Positions 1 to 10,620 of a stretch of DNA of 11,543 bases are shown here, in pieces. The position numbers and the translations under genes were made by a program. Under the pieces are notes generated by a model. That model saw only the letters and a program-made list of their open reading frames with translations, was not told where the DNA came from and searched no databases. Where the stretch lies: contig JAMQCK010001143.1 in NCBI GenBank assembly GCA_024196135.1, positions 1-11,543 of the forward strand, given 5' to 3'. The stretch is from Pleurotus ostreatus/Saccharomyces cerevisiae fusant (lineage: Eukaryota; Opisthokonta). Numbering within the stretch: position 1 is the first letter of the stretch; every line of letters begins with the position of its first letter.

Positions 1-2118
1 TACGAGGAGGCGCTGCACCGCTCCGAGGAGGAGCGCCACGAGTACGACTTCCACATCGACGCGATCGTGCGCACCATCGCGATGCTCGAGCCCATCAACA
101 ACAAGATCATGCAGCTCGGGCCCGACGACCGCGCGACGTTCAAGCTGAAGCCCAACTTCGGCGGCTCGGGCAAGAGCGTGCACCACCGCGTGATCAAGAA
201 GATCTACGGGCGCGCGGCGGGCGTCGAGGTCGTGCAGATGATGCAGGAGCAGCCCGCGCTCGCGATCCCCGTCGTGCTGGGCCGGCTGAAGCAGAAGGAG
301 GAGGAGTGGAAGCGCGCGCAGCGCGAGTGGAATAAGGTGTGGCGGGAGGTGGACGCGCGGAACTATGCGAAGAGCTTGGACTATCAGGCGCTGGCGATCC
401 GCGCGGCGGACAAGCGCGCGACGGCGCAGAAGACGTTGGTGCAGCAAATTGCTGCCGCGCGCGATGAGCAGAACTCGGCGAGGGCGAGTCTGGTCGACCC
501 GCTGTTCGCGCGGACGCGGCCAAGGCATCAGATGGAGTTCGTGATCGACGACCCGCAGGTGTTGCAGGACGCGCTGAAGCTTACGCTGTCGTTCGTCGAT
601 CGCACGCAGGCGCAGGTGCCCTTCAACGAGCGGCGCCGGATCGAGGCCTTCCTGCGCGCCTTCGTCCCGTTGTTCTTCATGCTCGACCCTGTGGCGTTCA
701 ACAATGCCTTCGTCGTCGTGCAGGAGACCTTCGAAAGCGAGCCGAGCGAGGACGGGGCAGAAGACGACGGCGAGAGCGTCGCGAGCGGTGGTTCGCGCGC
801 GAGTCGCGGTCGCAAGGCGGCGGCGGGCGATCTGCGGAAGAAGTTGTTGAAGAGCGAGCAGGCGAAGTCGACGGGGACGACGCGGGTGACGCGGTCGAGG
901 GGAGATGCGAGCCCGGTGCCAGGGTCGAGGTTGGCGTCTCCTGCGCCCGCGGACGATGAGGCGCTTGCAGAGGCAGCAGCGGCGCAGAGGCGTAAGGGGC
1001 GGAAGAACATGTTCTTCACGAACACTTCGTTCTACTGTGTGCTTCGGTTGCTCGAGGTAGGTATTGGCACTATGCTTATCAGATCTGGAGACTGACAGTA
1101 CGCCAGATCATCTACTCACGCCTCGCCCTCTTTAAGTCGCTGAGTATGGAGGGCGACCCGACGCAGCCTCCTCCCCACACCTTCGGATACTCGTCGGAGA
1201 CGATGAGCATCGCTGAGCGCACGACTGTCGACCACTACTACGACCTCTTGCTTGACTCATGCGAGCGTCTGTTCGACAACGAGATTGAGCAGCCTGCATT
1301 CGAAGAGCAGATGCGCTTCATGTTCGGTGTCAAGGTACGTTATGTTCGTCTTTAAGTTGTGCCAAACAAGACAGCTGAACACCTTTCAGAACGCGTACAA
1401 GATCTTCACTATCGACAAGGTCATCGGTGCTCTCGTCAAGCAGGTCCAGAACGTCCTCGCGGACCAGAAGAGCCAGGAGCTGCTGGAGAACCTCAAGCGC
1501 AAGCGGTCCATCACTTCGCCGACTGTACAGGACCAGATCAATACCCGTCACAACGCTGAAAAAATTCTTGGCCCGGATGAGAACCTGTTCCGTATCGACT
1601 GGGTATGTGACGCTGACCCTTGTACGCTCTTCCGAGGCTAACGTCGCGTTCACAGTTGCATGACTCGCGGACTATGACTATGCAGCTCATTGGCAAGGAT
1701 GAGCCAAGTATCGATGATTCCGAGACGGTCGCTGAGCGCTGGCGGGCGTATTTGGATGCGTATGTCGCCGATGGGGATACGCCAGGTGTTCCACAGGCGC
1801 ATTTGCGTCGTCCGTTCCTGAGACGGTACGTATCTCGTATACCCTCGACCTTTACCAAATTGCTCACGAGCTCGTAGGAACGTCCCCGAGGATGTTCGCC
1901 AGGAGGGCCCGAAGGTCTTGACGGACGATGGACTCGAAATTCGCATCTGCGTCAGGACATATAGATTCTTCTACGTCCCGCTGAGGGAGGACGTACTCGT
2001 GCACATTCCGCAAGCGAGGGATAAGGACCTGCGAACGAGGCTGGAGAAGAGGGAAGAGCTGAGGAAGAAGTGGTTGGAGAAGTCGCTTGCGGATGCGCCT
2101 CCTGAAGTGTCAGCTTGA
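1..2118 (+). CDS. SIN3: SIN3 transcriptional co-repressor, C-terminal part (5' end outside window)
   Basis: This is the scaffold of the nuclear Sin3 histone-deacetylase complex. Exons are 1-1056, 1107-1334, 1390-1602, 1656-1825 and 1878-2118, giving 635 residues and a TGA stop; the four introns are 50-55 bases with GT-AG ends. The window opens in frame at the end of the HDAC-interacting region (EEALHRSEEERHEYDFHIDA), followed by LEPINNKI and HHRVIKKIYG, both typical of Sin3. A charged, low-complexity linker (about residues 245-335, acidic then Arg/Lys/Ser/Ala-rich) leads into the Sin3 C-terminal domain, with FFTNTSFYCVLRLLE at the exon 1 end and CVRTYRFFYVP near the C-terminus. The first intron was set at 1057-1106 because that joins LLE to IIYSRLALF and matches the family; acceptor 1098 with donor 1061 would also keep the frame and add three residues. 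The PAH1-3 domains must lie upstream. Family assignment is firm; the final stop may not be the only one (see findings). Confidence 0.95.
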
Positions 2119-2564
2119 GCTCAGGCGTTGTCATTGTTGTGTGTGGATTCTACCAGGTGTTGTATTATTATCGTATCTTTCGTTGCTCGCTCCGTCCATG
2201 CTCGTTACCCTGGCTCGATTGACTGTTATGGGTACGCATGACTTCTCTGACGGGCGTGATCCTGTTGTATGTTCAATTTGCAGTACTGATTGGAGGTTCA
2301 TGGTGAAGCTGCATCCTGAGGTCAGTTTCTCATGCTCAATGCACTATGCAAAGGCCTGACACCATTGTGTTTGCAGATGACTACGCCAACGACGAATTCG
2401 CCAAACGCTAGTCTCTGTTAGCAATCGATATATTTTCTTTGTCCGCCTGCAGCGGCGGTTTTTTGTCCCCAAAGTCACGAGCATACTACGACGGGCCTTC
2501 TCCGACGCTGCAGCCTCTCACGACATATCACCACCTCGTAGCTTCCGACTAACAGCAAGTCGCC
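2119..2564 (+). other. SIN3 downstream region with two intron-like segments
   Basis: No independent gene is recognised here. The SIN3 frame stays open after the TGA if two intron-like segments are removed: 2232-2283 (52 bases, GTACGC to TTGCAG, with CTGAC inside) and 2321-2376 (56 bases, GTCAGT to TTGCAG, with CTGAC just upstream of a pyrimidine-rich end). The spliced reading would add 64 codons and end at the TAG at 2419-2421. The added peptide is not recognised. The most conservative reading is a spliced 3' UTR. From about 2435 the sequence turns AT-rich and then resembles promoter or leader sequence of whatever lies downstream. Confidence 0.4.
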
Positions 2565-2699
2565 ATGGACTACCCGGTGCACGATGGTCTCCCGCCTACA
2601 GCGGATCCCCCTCTGATTGATACCCACCCTCTATGGGTACAATCGTCTGCCTTACTCACGCGGTGTATCAGATCCAGCTACCACCCTCATACCGGTTGA
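2565..2699 (+). CDS. small ORF of 44 codons, possible gene relic or upstream ORF
   Basis: The ATG sits in a strong start context (GTCGCCATGG) about 310 bases upstream of the aldehyde dehydrogenase start. The unspliced frame gives 44 residues, Pro- and Asp-rich in its first half (DPPLIDTHPLW). A possible donor at 2637 with acceptors at 2671 or 2676 would give an alternative frame reading PPSYRLSPVSMDALAP and ending at a TAG near 2745, but a 35-40 base intron is short even for this genome. I do not recognise either product. It could be the decapitated 5' end of a lost gene, an upstream ORF in a long leader of the dehydrogenase, or chance. Confidence 0.25.
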   Translation: MDYPVHDGLPPTADPPLIDTHPLWVQSSALLTRCIRSSYHPHTG

Positions 2700-2831
2700 G
2701 TCCTGTTTCAATGGATGCCCTGGCGCCCAATCACCCACAGCTATAGCGCCGGCCATCCTCTATCAGGGAACGCTGATTGCGAAGGTCGGAATCCGTCTCA
2801 ACTCTGTGTACCTTTCAGAGGGGATTGAGCG

Positions 2832-2838
2832 TATATAA
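2832..2838 (+). promoter_or_regulatory. TATA box of the aldehyde dehydrogenase gene
   Basis: TATATAA lies 37 bases before the ATG at 2875. It is the only clear TATA element in the upstream stretch. If it is used, transcription would begin only a few bases before the start codon, giving a very short 5' leader. Confidence 0.5.
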
Positions 2839-2874
2839 CCTCTCGCGGATGCAATCGACCTCAACACAGCGATC

Positions 2875-4641
<1,767 letters not shown>

Positions 4642-5096
4642 GCATGCAATGTACCAAATGCTCTGTATATATGTACCAAATTTTTGAACATGACAAGATG
4701 GGCTTAACCTTGAATAATTGCGCCTGAGTCCGCTCGCTTTGCTATGGCTGCGCTTCCTTAGAATCCTATGCTTGGCAAATCAGTCTGGCTATTCCCTTGA
4801 CGTCTCGTTGGGAGGTACAAACAAAGGATACGACCGAGGGGAAATGTATGATATGAAGCAGACGGAGGGACACCTACACAATGAACTAGAGCCATCCTGG
4901 TTGCACAGTTGGAGTGCAGCCGGCAAATGCCGCCTCGGTTCCGCGAACACGTGAGGACCAAGTCGTGGTGACACCCAACGTCACACAAGGTCCGAGTGTA
5001 ACAATCCAGTTGTACAGAATACAGGATATACAGAAGTTATGTGAGTCCGAGGTGATGCATATATATGGAACGTCATAAGCCAGACTGTTAGTGGAA
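4642..5096. other. convergent intergenic spacer (3' ends of dehydrogenase and helicase genes)
   Basis: These 455 bases separate two genes that converge. Short ORFs on both strands overlap each other and resemble nothing. AT-rich patches near 4660-4690 (plus) and 5025-5065 (TATATAT when read on minus) are plausible polyadenylation signals for the two flanking genes. No RNA gene or repeat family is seen. Confidence 0.6.
4649..4681 (+). repeat. 11-base direct repeat around a TGTATATA element in the dehydrogenase 3' UTR
   Basis: ATGTACCAAAT occurs at 4649-4659 and again at 4671-4681, a 22-base period. Between them lies TGTATATA (4664-4671), which matches the TGTANATA recognition sequence of Pumilio/PUF proteins and equally the TATATA-type efficiency element of fungal polyadenylation. 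The sequence cannot tell these roles apart. Confidence 0.4.
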
Positions 5097-8000
5097 CTAC
5101 TCCATCTCGCGCCAAGGCCTATCGATAGCGCCGTCATCGCCTGCCTGTCCCTCCCCGCCAGGTCCAACTGTTGCGAGAGTCATTTCCTCCATTCGCCGTG
5201 TGAAATCGTTCATGTCCTCGATAGCCCCCTGAGCCAAAGTCTGACCGTCCTGCGGCGCTACTTCGTCCCATGAAGGGGAGCCGGTCCATCCTCCGTTGGC
5301 GTGGATATAGTGGAGGAACGAGCTCCAGAGTGGGTCGAGCGCCAGGACGTTCGGGTCTCCAATGATAATCAAGAGCGCCTTTGCGCGGGTGACGGAGACT
5401 TGAAGCAGTGTCAATGCAACATCAGTTGGAAGGTAATGAATTCTCGTACCATTGAAGCGCCGCGGGTTGGCGACGAAGCCAAGAGTGTGGCGAAGGTCGT
5501 ATTGGACAAACTCCTGGCTACTTCGAACCGTCGAGATGATGATGACCCGGCGTTCCTAGGAAGGATAGCTCTTCAGGACAACGGATACCCAGCGCGAACG
5601 GCGGACGTACCTGGCCTTGGAACTCCTCAACACTACCAATCTTGACTTTCTCCGCACCGCTGCCCTGAAGCGCCTTGCGTATCTTCACGCATTGCGCATG
5701 ATACGGCGCAATAACACCAATATCGTCGTCAGCTACGAAGCGCCGTGAGCGCACTGCGAGCTTTGTTTGCACACGGAACACGTACCAGCACGGAACCCGC
5801 TCGTCGAGCGCGCCTGCTTCAGCTTTTCAATGTAGGCCTTGACCTGCAGCGCTTCGTGCACGTTGAAGAACGACGGCGAAGACGCCTCCCGGTCGTCTTT
5901 TCCGGAGATGGCGTGGAAGATGATTGGGAACTTCTTGTTTGGCAGCTCGGACCATCCGTGATACGACCTGACCATCTGGGAGTTCGCACAAGCTTCCAGA
6001 TCGCCGCCATAGAAGCGCTCGTTGGGAAAGCGCAGGATGGCGGGGTGCGAGCGATAGTTTTTGATCAGCTTCACGACGCTGGGCGACCGTAAGGTACCAT
6101 AAGGAGATCCAAGCGACTGCGAAACTCACGATTTCCCATAGCCCGTCTGCTGGTTGTACACCTCCCTCTGCATCAACCTTTCAATGAAGCTCATCTCCAG
6201 ACCCAGCTGCGAGGCCACGCGCGACCTGATGATGGGCCCCAATTGCTGAGGATCTCCCGACAGGATCACGTTAGTGTTGTTGTCCGCCATCGTCTTTATC
6301 GCAATCATCGCCTCGGGCTCCGTGGCCTGACCGGCCTCGTCGATGAAGATATGCGAGTAGTGCCCCCGTGGTACGCCCCGCCCGGTAAAGATCGACGCAG
6401 ACACGCATGTCGTGACGACGACACGGAAGCGCTTCATGACAGGCAGAGGGTGGACGCGGAACGGACCGCTGTACTTCACGGGGTCGTCGACGCAGGTGTA
6501 CTTTCTCAGCTCGTGGGGCACTTGGCTCGTTTGGCGGGAGGGCGCGTAGAAGCGGAAGAGCTCTTCCTCAGATAGCGACGTGAGGCGGGAGGCGATGAGG
6601 TCCGCCGCCGAATTAGAGGGCGCGCAGGCGATGATGCGCGCAGTCTTGTCCGCTTTGAGGACCTGGAGGATGGCCTCGACGATGGTGACCTGGGGCGAAG
6701 TCAGCTGAGTCACATGATGTGCAGAAAAATCGCCACTTACGGTCTTGCCGGTGCCAGGACTGGGTACGAAGGATGAGCAACAGGATGAGAATGAAGGACC
6801 CGCATAACTCACGGTCCGAAGACAACAAACGGCAACGAGCCCTTCGGCATCTTCACGATGGACGCCACCGCCTGCAGCTGTGGGGCATTCGTTGCAATCA
6901 GCGGATTCACAGTCTGCAACCCAGCCGTCGACGGATGCGGCCCAGGCGCAAGGTGCGCCACAACCGGGAACAACGCCCTCGGCTGGTCGAACACGGTGTC
7001 TAGAGCCTGATGCTGGCGCCGCAGCGGGATGCGGTTGAGCTTGAAGCGCGCCGTGTAGCGCTGGTCCGTGGTCCACCCGAAGGAGGCGTGGAACTTGAGG
7101 CCGACCTCGACTTGGCGGACGACGTGGACACGGCCTTCGTACCATTTGCCGGCGGTGTCGTTGTTACTCCGAACGAGGAGTCGGTCGCCTGTCAGGATGT
7201 TAGCTGAGCTCGAGGGTGAGGCACTCTTACTGACCCAGAAGGACGCTGGGGCGCTTCTCCGCTAAGCCTGGCACAGAGAGGCTGAGGAAGAAAGTCAGTG
7301 AGCAGCCTTATATGAGGTACGGTGCCTTACTAGTAGTAGTTGCCTATCTTCCCTGTACCCCGGTTGACACTGTTGAATTCCTCAAAGCGTTCCCGCCTCA
7401 GCATCGCGTTGTCGATGTCGTAGATCTCCAAGTCTCGTCTGGAGAGGCATCAGCGCCATTGTTTCGCCATACACGACGAGATGGGCTGCGTACTCTGACT
7501 TGTACTCCTCCGCCCACAACAGGTGCTTGAAGTGCTTTGAGTACCCCGCACTGTCGAAGATAGCCGGGAGGAACGACGCTCGTAGCTGCTGGATGATGCG
7601 ATCGTCCTTCCCCGTCGCCAGGACTTCGTGCAGACGGGGCGGGATGGTAGCAGCTGGGAGCTTGCCAATGTACTTAATCGCATCGAGCAGCTCGGGCTGG
7701 GGACCCTCGACGACGTCCGTTTCGGGGGCGCGGTCGACGCGCTTCCGTGGAGTGTAGGGGGCGACGGGCTTGAGCGCATCGAAGGTCGCCCGATCGCCCA
7801 CGCTGGCGCTGAGGGTGCGGACGATGACGAACTCCGTTTGGAGCTGAACATCTTCAAAAACGATCTCGAGCCTGTCCTCGAAGACACCGAGATGTTCGGC
7901 CTTGAAGGTGATTTCGATTCGAAGGGAGTCGTCGAAGGGGACGTTGGTAGTGACAGAGTTGGCTCCTATGATGTGGGAGGTGAAGCCTCTGTAGGACGAT

Positions 8001-8678
8001 TATGAGCGTATGCAGCACTGGGAGTCTTCAGATCACGCACCGGCCTCGCGAGCCTTGCTTCTTCAGGGAAGCGATATCGACGCGCACCATTCGTATGGCA
8101 TTATTGACCGTCTTCTTTATCGTGCGCGACAACGTCGTCGTACTTCCCAGACCAACGATGTCGAAGTCGAAGTTGCCGTCGATGAGGGTGCCATTTTTAT
8201 CGCTTTCGGCTTGCTCTAGCGCAGAGTGGTAGTTTGCATATTCCTGACGCACGCGATGCTGATACGAAGCAACATGTGCTTGCCATTGGGGATCTGGCAG
8301 CGTCTTCTGGCAGAGCACACATTTCTGCATGCCAGGTGGAGGGGGGGCGTCCTCTAGTGCTGGTACATCGGCGCTGACGCCTCTCTGCTTGGCGCACTTC
8401 TTGTGCTTAGAGCCGTTGATATGGTCAGACCAGGACTTTGGTCCGCCTGCAATGACGCGATCGCAAACTGAGCATAGTGCAGGTCCGCCAAAGATTGTCT
8501 GGCCCTTCACCACCTTCCTATGGCCCAACGACCTGTGATGGGAGTCAAGCTCGTGCTGACTCACAAAGAACCGAGCACAGATCTTGCACTCCAGGGCATC
8601 ATGTCGATATGTACAAGCGGCCTTGGAGCATCGCGCCGAAGCTATGAGTTCGGGACAGAACGCGATTGGTTGAGGCAT
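5097..8678 (-). CDS. zinc-finger superfamily 1 RNA helicase, Mov10/SDE3-like
   Basis: Probable ATP-dependent RNA helicase related to Mov10, SDE3 and the fungal silencing helicases Hrr1/SAD-3. Exons, in transcript order: 8678-8041, 7988-7494, 7438-7331, 7281-7235, 7188-6813, 6759-6741, 6689-6130, 6078-5786, 5732-5611, 5555-5450 and 5398-5097, giving 1021 residues; the ten introns are 46-55 bases. N-terminus: a CCCH finger (C8, C17, C22, H26), then three C2H2 fingers with C-x2-C-x11-13-H-x5-H spacing (C31/C34/H47/H53; C69/C72/H86/H92; C120/C123/H135/H141), the spacing of U1/matrin and dsRNA-binding fingers. Next come a beta-rich region and the VPGLAEKRPSVLLGD motif of Mov10-like proteins. Helicase motifs: Walker A GPPGTGKT (554-561), APSNSAAD, DEAGQA (678-683), GDPQQLGPI, NYRSHPAIL, EEFQGQERRV and SVTRAKA. 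The tail is acidic. All core motifs are intact, so it should be active. A role in RNA silencing is inferred from the family. Confidence 0.93.
6741..6759 (-). other. 19-base micro-exon encoding the core of the helicase Walker A motif
   Basis: The exon lies between introns 6812-6760 (53 bases) and 6740-6690 (51 bases). It supplies the last base of one Pro codon and then the codons for PGTGKT, so the eight-residue GPPGTGKT motif is split between exon 5 and this exon, and Val follows at the start of exon 7. Both flanking introns have standard ends (GTGAGT to CCCAG, GTAAGT to CCCAG). Skipping it would remove the P-loop and shift the frame. Confidence 0.9.
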
Positions 8679-10371
8679 CTTGTCACTGGGCGGGGATGGA
8701 GGGTAGGTTCAGAAAGTGGTCTTGATAAAATCGGCACTCAGTGTGCAATGCCTCGCGACTGCATCGTGCATGTCTTCTAGCCGCTTCATAAGGCGCGCAA
8801 GGGCCGAAGTGATACTAGGCCACCTAACCGCCGATATCAGTTGGGTCCTGCGTATAACTGCCATTCACGTACATTCCACGTAACAGCACGGGTATATCTA
8901 ATATGTGTAGAGCTCTGTTCATTGACCACTTTGATGGTGGGTAAGAGCCAGAGAGGTATTCCGCTTCCATGCCTCTTTCACAACGTGAGTGGACTTGGGT
9001 TGCTGCATATGCAGGAAAGCCGGCTCAATCGTCGGCAGAAACGCAGCGCAAGTATGTCGCCTCTCCTGATTCCAGTGACGCAGGAGGTTCATGGGAAATT
9101 CAGAAGTCTGAGCATGGGATTCCGAGCCAAGAAGGGAAGGTATTGTTCCCAGAAAAGCGTCCGTCGGTGACCGGCCCGAAGACAGGGGCAATGTCACAGC
9201 GTCACCTTCACGCTCGACCGCGGTTTCGCACAAACCACCATGCATACTCGCAAAAACTGCCGTAGTGCTGCGTGAGGAACCTCACTTTGAGAAGCCATCC
9301 AGTCTATGAGACACAACGAGGATGCTGCTAAGTTGCCTCGACCAAGCGTTGTCCCCGAATGCCTCAACGCCGCCGTTGGCCTTACAGGTTTGTCGCTTCG
9401 ACCCTAGACGTGCTAGGCTCCCACAACCACTCACACCTCGGTCAATAAGCAGAAGCAGAAGCGGAGACCAACTCAGGGCGCAATACTGGGCATCCATGTT
9501 TCTAAGCACTCATGCAGGGCCTCTGGACTTCGAAGACCGGACCCTCTCGGGAGAAATCTGCCTTCCCAAGTTCTTCGCCATTCTCAAACCCAATCTAGAC
9601 TGAGCGCTTTGGTACCATTGTAGGTAATTGGAAGATTGCGGCATCTGTAGACACCCTTGTCGTGCTGTGCGTCTTACATCTTCGTCAAGACTTCGCGAGC
9701 GGTACGTGCGAACTGTTTCGTCTTCTCTACTCAGGTCGCTTGCAGGGGGTCCTACACCGTATGCCGTCGTATATGAGGGCCTATTGTTTGCTTTACTGCA
9801 TCCCTGAGATCAACCGGACGGTTGGCGCCGATGGCGCCCCTCTGAGAGCAGGGTATTTGTAAGTCTCAGTCTATGCGGAGTCGGTATCATATGAGCCTCT
9901 CGACGCTACCAGAATGAAGGAGTGACTCATTCTCGCTGACGCCAAGATGTCTATGTTCTCTTCTGCAGGTCCTACGACCTCCAAGGTATGCACCCTCAAT
10001 CTACGGCCTCCATACAAGGCGGTGGCAATCGTACCTTGCGTGCCTTTCGCCCGACCTTCCTATGTCGGACGCCTTGCACCACCATCCGTCCATGGGCCGC
10101 GCAATCTGCCTTATGGTGTCCACACCCGTACGTTTTTCATGAGCCATTATCGCTTCGCTCCTACTCACACTGCGACCCCTCTCGTGCAGTCCGATCTATG
10201 ACCAAAAACGCCATCATCGTTATCGGCGCCCCCCGTCCACCCCCTGGCACCATCGCTCGGCAGAACCGCAGACGACCTCGGCATATCGATCTTCACTGCG
10301 GGGGGCGGGCCTGGACCCCAACGTACTGAACCCTAACCCTCTTTTGGGTGTCCGATTCATGTCCTTAAGGT
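8679..10371. other. long intergenic region between divergent genes, no defended gene
   Basis: The stretch separates the helicase start (minus) from the TATA box of the unknown gene (plus), so it holds two promoters. Immediately upstream of the helicase the minus strand is C/T-rich (8679-8705) with no clear TATA box. ORFs of about 70-110 codons occur on both strands at 8841-9603 but overlap each other and match nothing I know. 9650-9990 shows some coding-like and splice-like signals (see findings). A GC-rich inverted repeat lies at 10227-10307. No tRNA, transposase or terminal repeat is visible. Confidence 0.5.
10227..10307. repeat. perfect 9-base GC-rich inverted repeat
   Basis: CGCCCCCCG (10227-10235) is the exact reverse complement of CGGGGGGCG (10299-10307), with a 63-base loop. 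The right arm contains GCGGGG, which fits the SYGGRG core bound by CreA/Mig1-type carbon repressors, and CCCCT (STRE-like) lies in the loop. It is about 65-145 bases upstream of the TATA box of the downstream gene, so a regulatory role is possible but unproven. Confidence 0.35.
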
Positions 10372-10378
10372 TATATAA
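10372..10378 (+). promoter_or_regulatory. TATA box of the unknown-function gene
   Basis: TATATAA lies 149 bases upstream of the ATG at 10527. The expected transcription start near 10400-10410 would give a leader of about 120 bases, long enough to contain the upstream ATG at 10513. The T/C-rich sequence around 10435-10500 fits a fungal leader. Confidence 0.55.
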
Positions 10379-10512
10379 GACGCCAGCAGCCTGCCGCCGT
10401 AAAAGCGAGTCCCGATTAGGGCCCAGCCAGGATCTTTCCCCTCCCGGGATTGCTCTTCGCTTCTGACCGCCATCTCGCCCGCCCATCCACCCAGTCGACA
10501 GCCAGCTTGCCC

Positions 10513-10620
10513 ATGGTCTCGCCGTTATGTCTACTATCGACACATTCCTTGACGCTGCGGCCACCCTCTCGGCAGGTCTCTCGAAGCGGGGCATTCGGCA
10601 CGCTTTTTACGGTGATATAG
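10513..10620 (+). promoter_or_regulatory. upstream ORF overlapping the start of the unknown gene
   Basis: An ATG at 10513 (CCCATGG, G at +4 but C at -3) opens 35 codons in a different frame from the main start at 10527 and stops at TAG 10618-10620, well inside the main coding region. The main ATG has G at -3. Ribosomes would have to scan past this ATG or fail to make the main protein, so it could damp translation, if the transcript includes it. Confidence 0.4.

Noticed and set aside
157..177. GGSGKS in SIN3, resembling a P-loop
   Set aside because: The spacing does not fit GxxxxGK[ST], and the position corresponds to a conserved Sin3 loop just before the HHRVIKKIYG motif.
194..1025. Two long minus-strand ORFs opposite SIN3 (194-523 and 528-1025)
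   Set aside because: They are low-complexity products of the GC-rich opposite strand of a well-supported coding exon.
6815..7145. N-terminal half of a long minus-strand ORF that runs into the Walker A region
   Set aside because: It is the wrong frame of exon 5; the correct frame (VFDQPRALFPVV onwards) joins to the P-loop only through the splice at 6813/6759.
7382..7493. Apparent exon continuation HLVVYGETMALMPLQ in the helicase
   Set aside because: It is a 55-base intron (7493-7439) without an in-frame stop at its start; removing it joins EEYKSE to RDLEIYDIDN, as expected in Mov10-like proteins.
8841..9603. ORFs of 75-109 codons on both strands in the intergenic region
   Set aside because: They overlap each other, show no domain or bias typical of the four real genes, and lack consistent splice signals.
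10198..10329. Peptide MTKNAIIVIGA, like the first strand of an FAD/NAD-binding fold
   Set aside because: The required GxGxxG glycines do not follow in any frame, and the ORF ends after about 43 codons with no further similarity to an oxidoreductase.
10331..10340. CCCTAACCCT as telomere or subtelomere
   Set aside because: There are fewer than two repeat units, flanked by ordinary sequence and followed by a normal gene; at most it is an internal telobox.
10220..10594. 124-codon minus-strand ORF across the promoter of the unknown gene
   Set aside because: It overlaps the TATA box, leader and first exon of a better-supported gene, and its composition is Arg/Gly-rich as expected of an antisense shadow.
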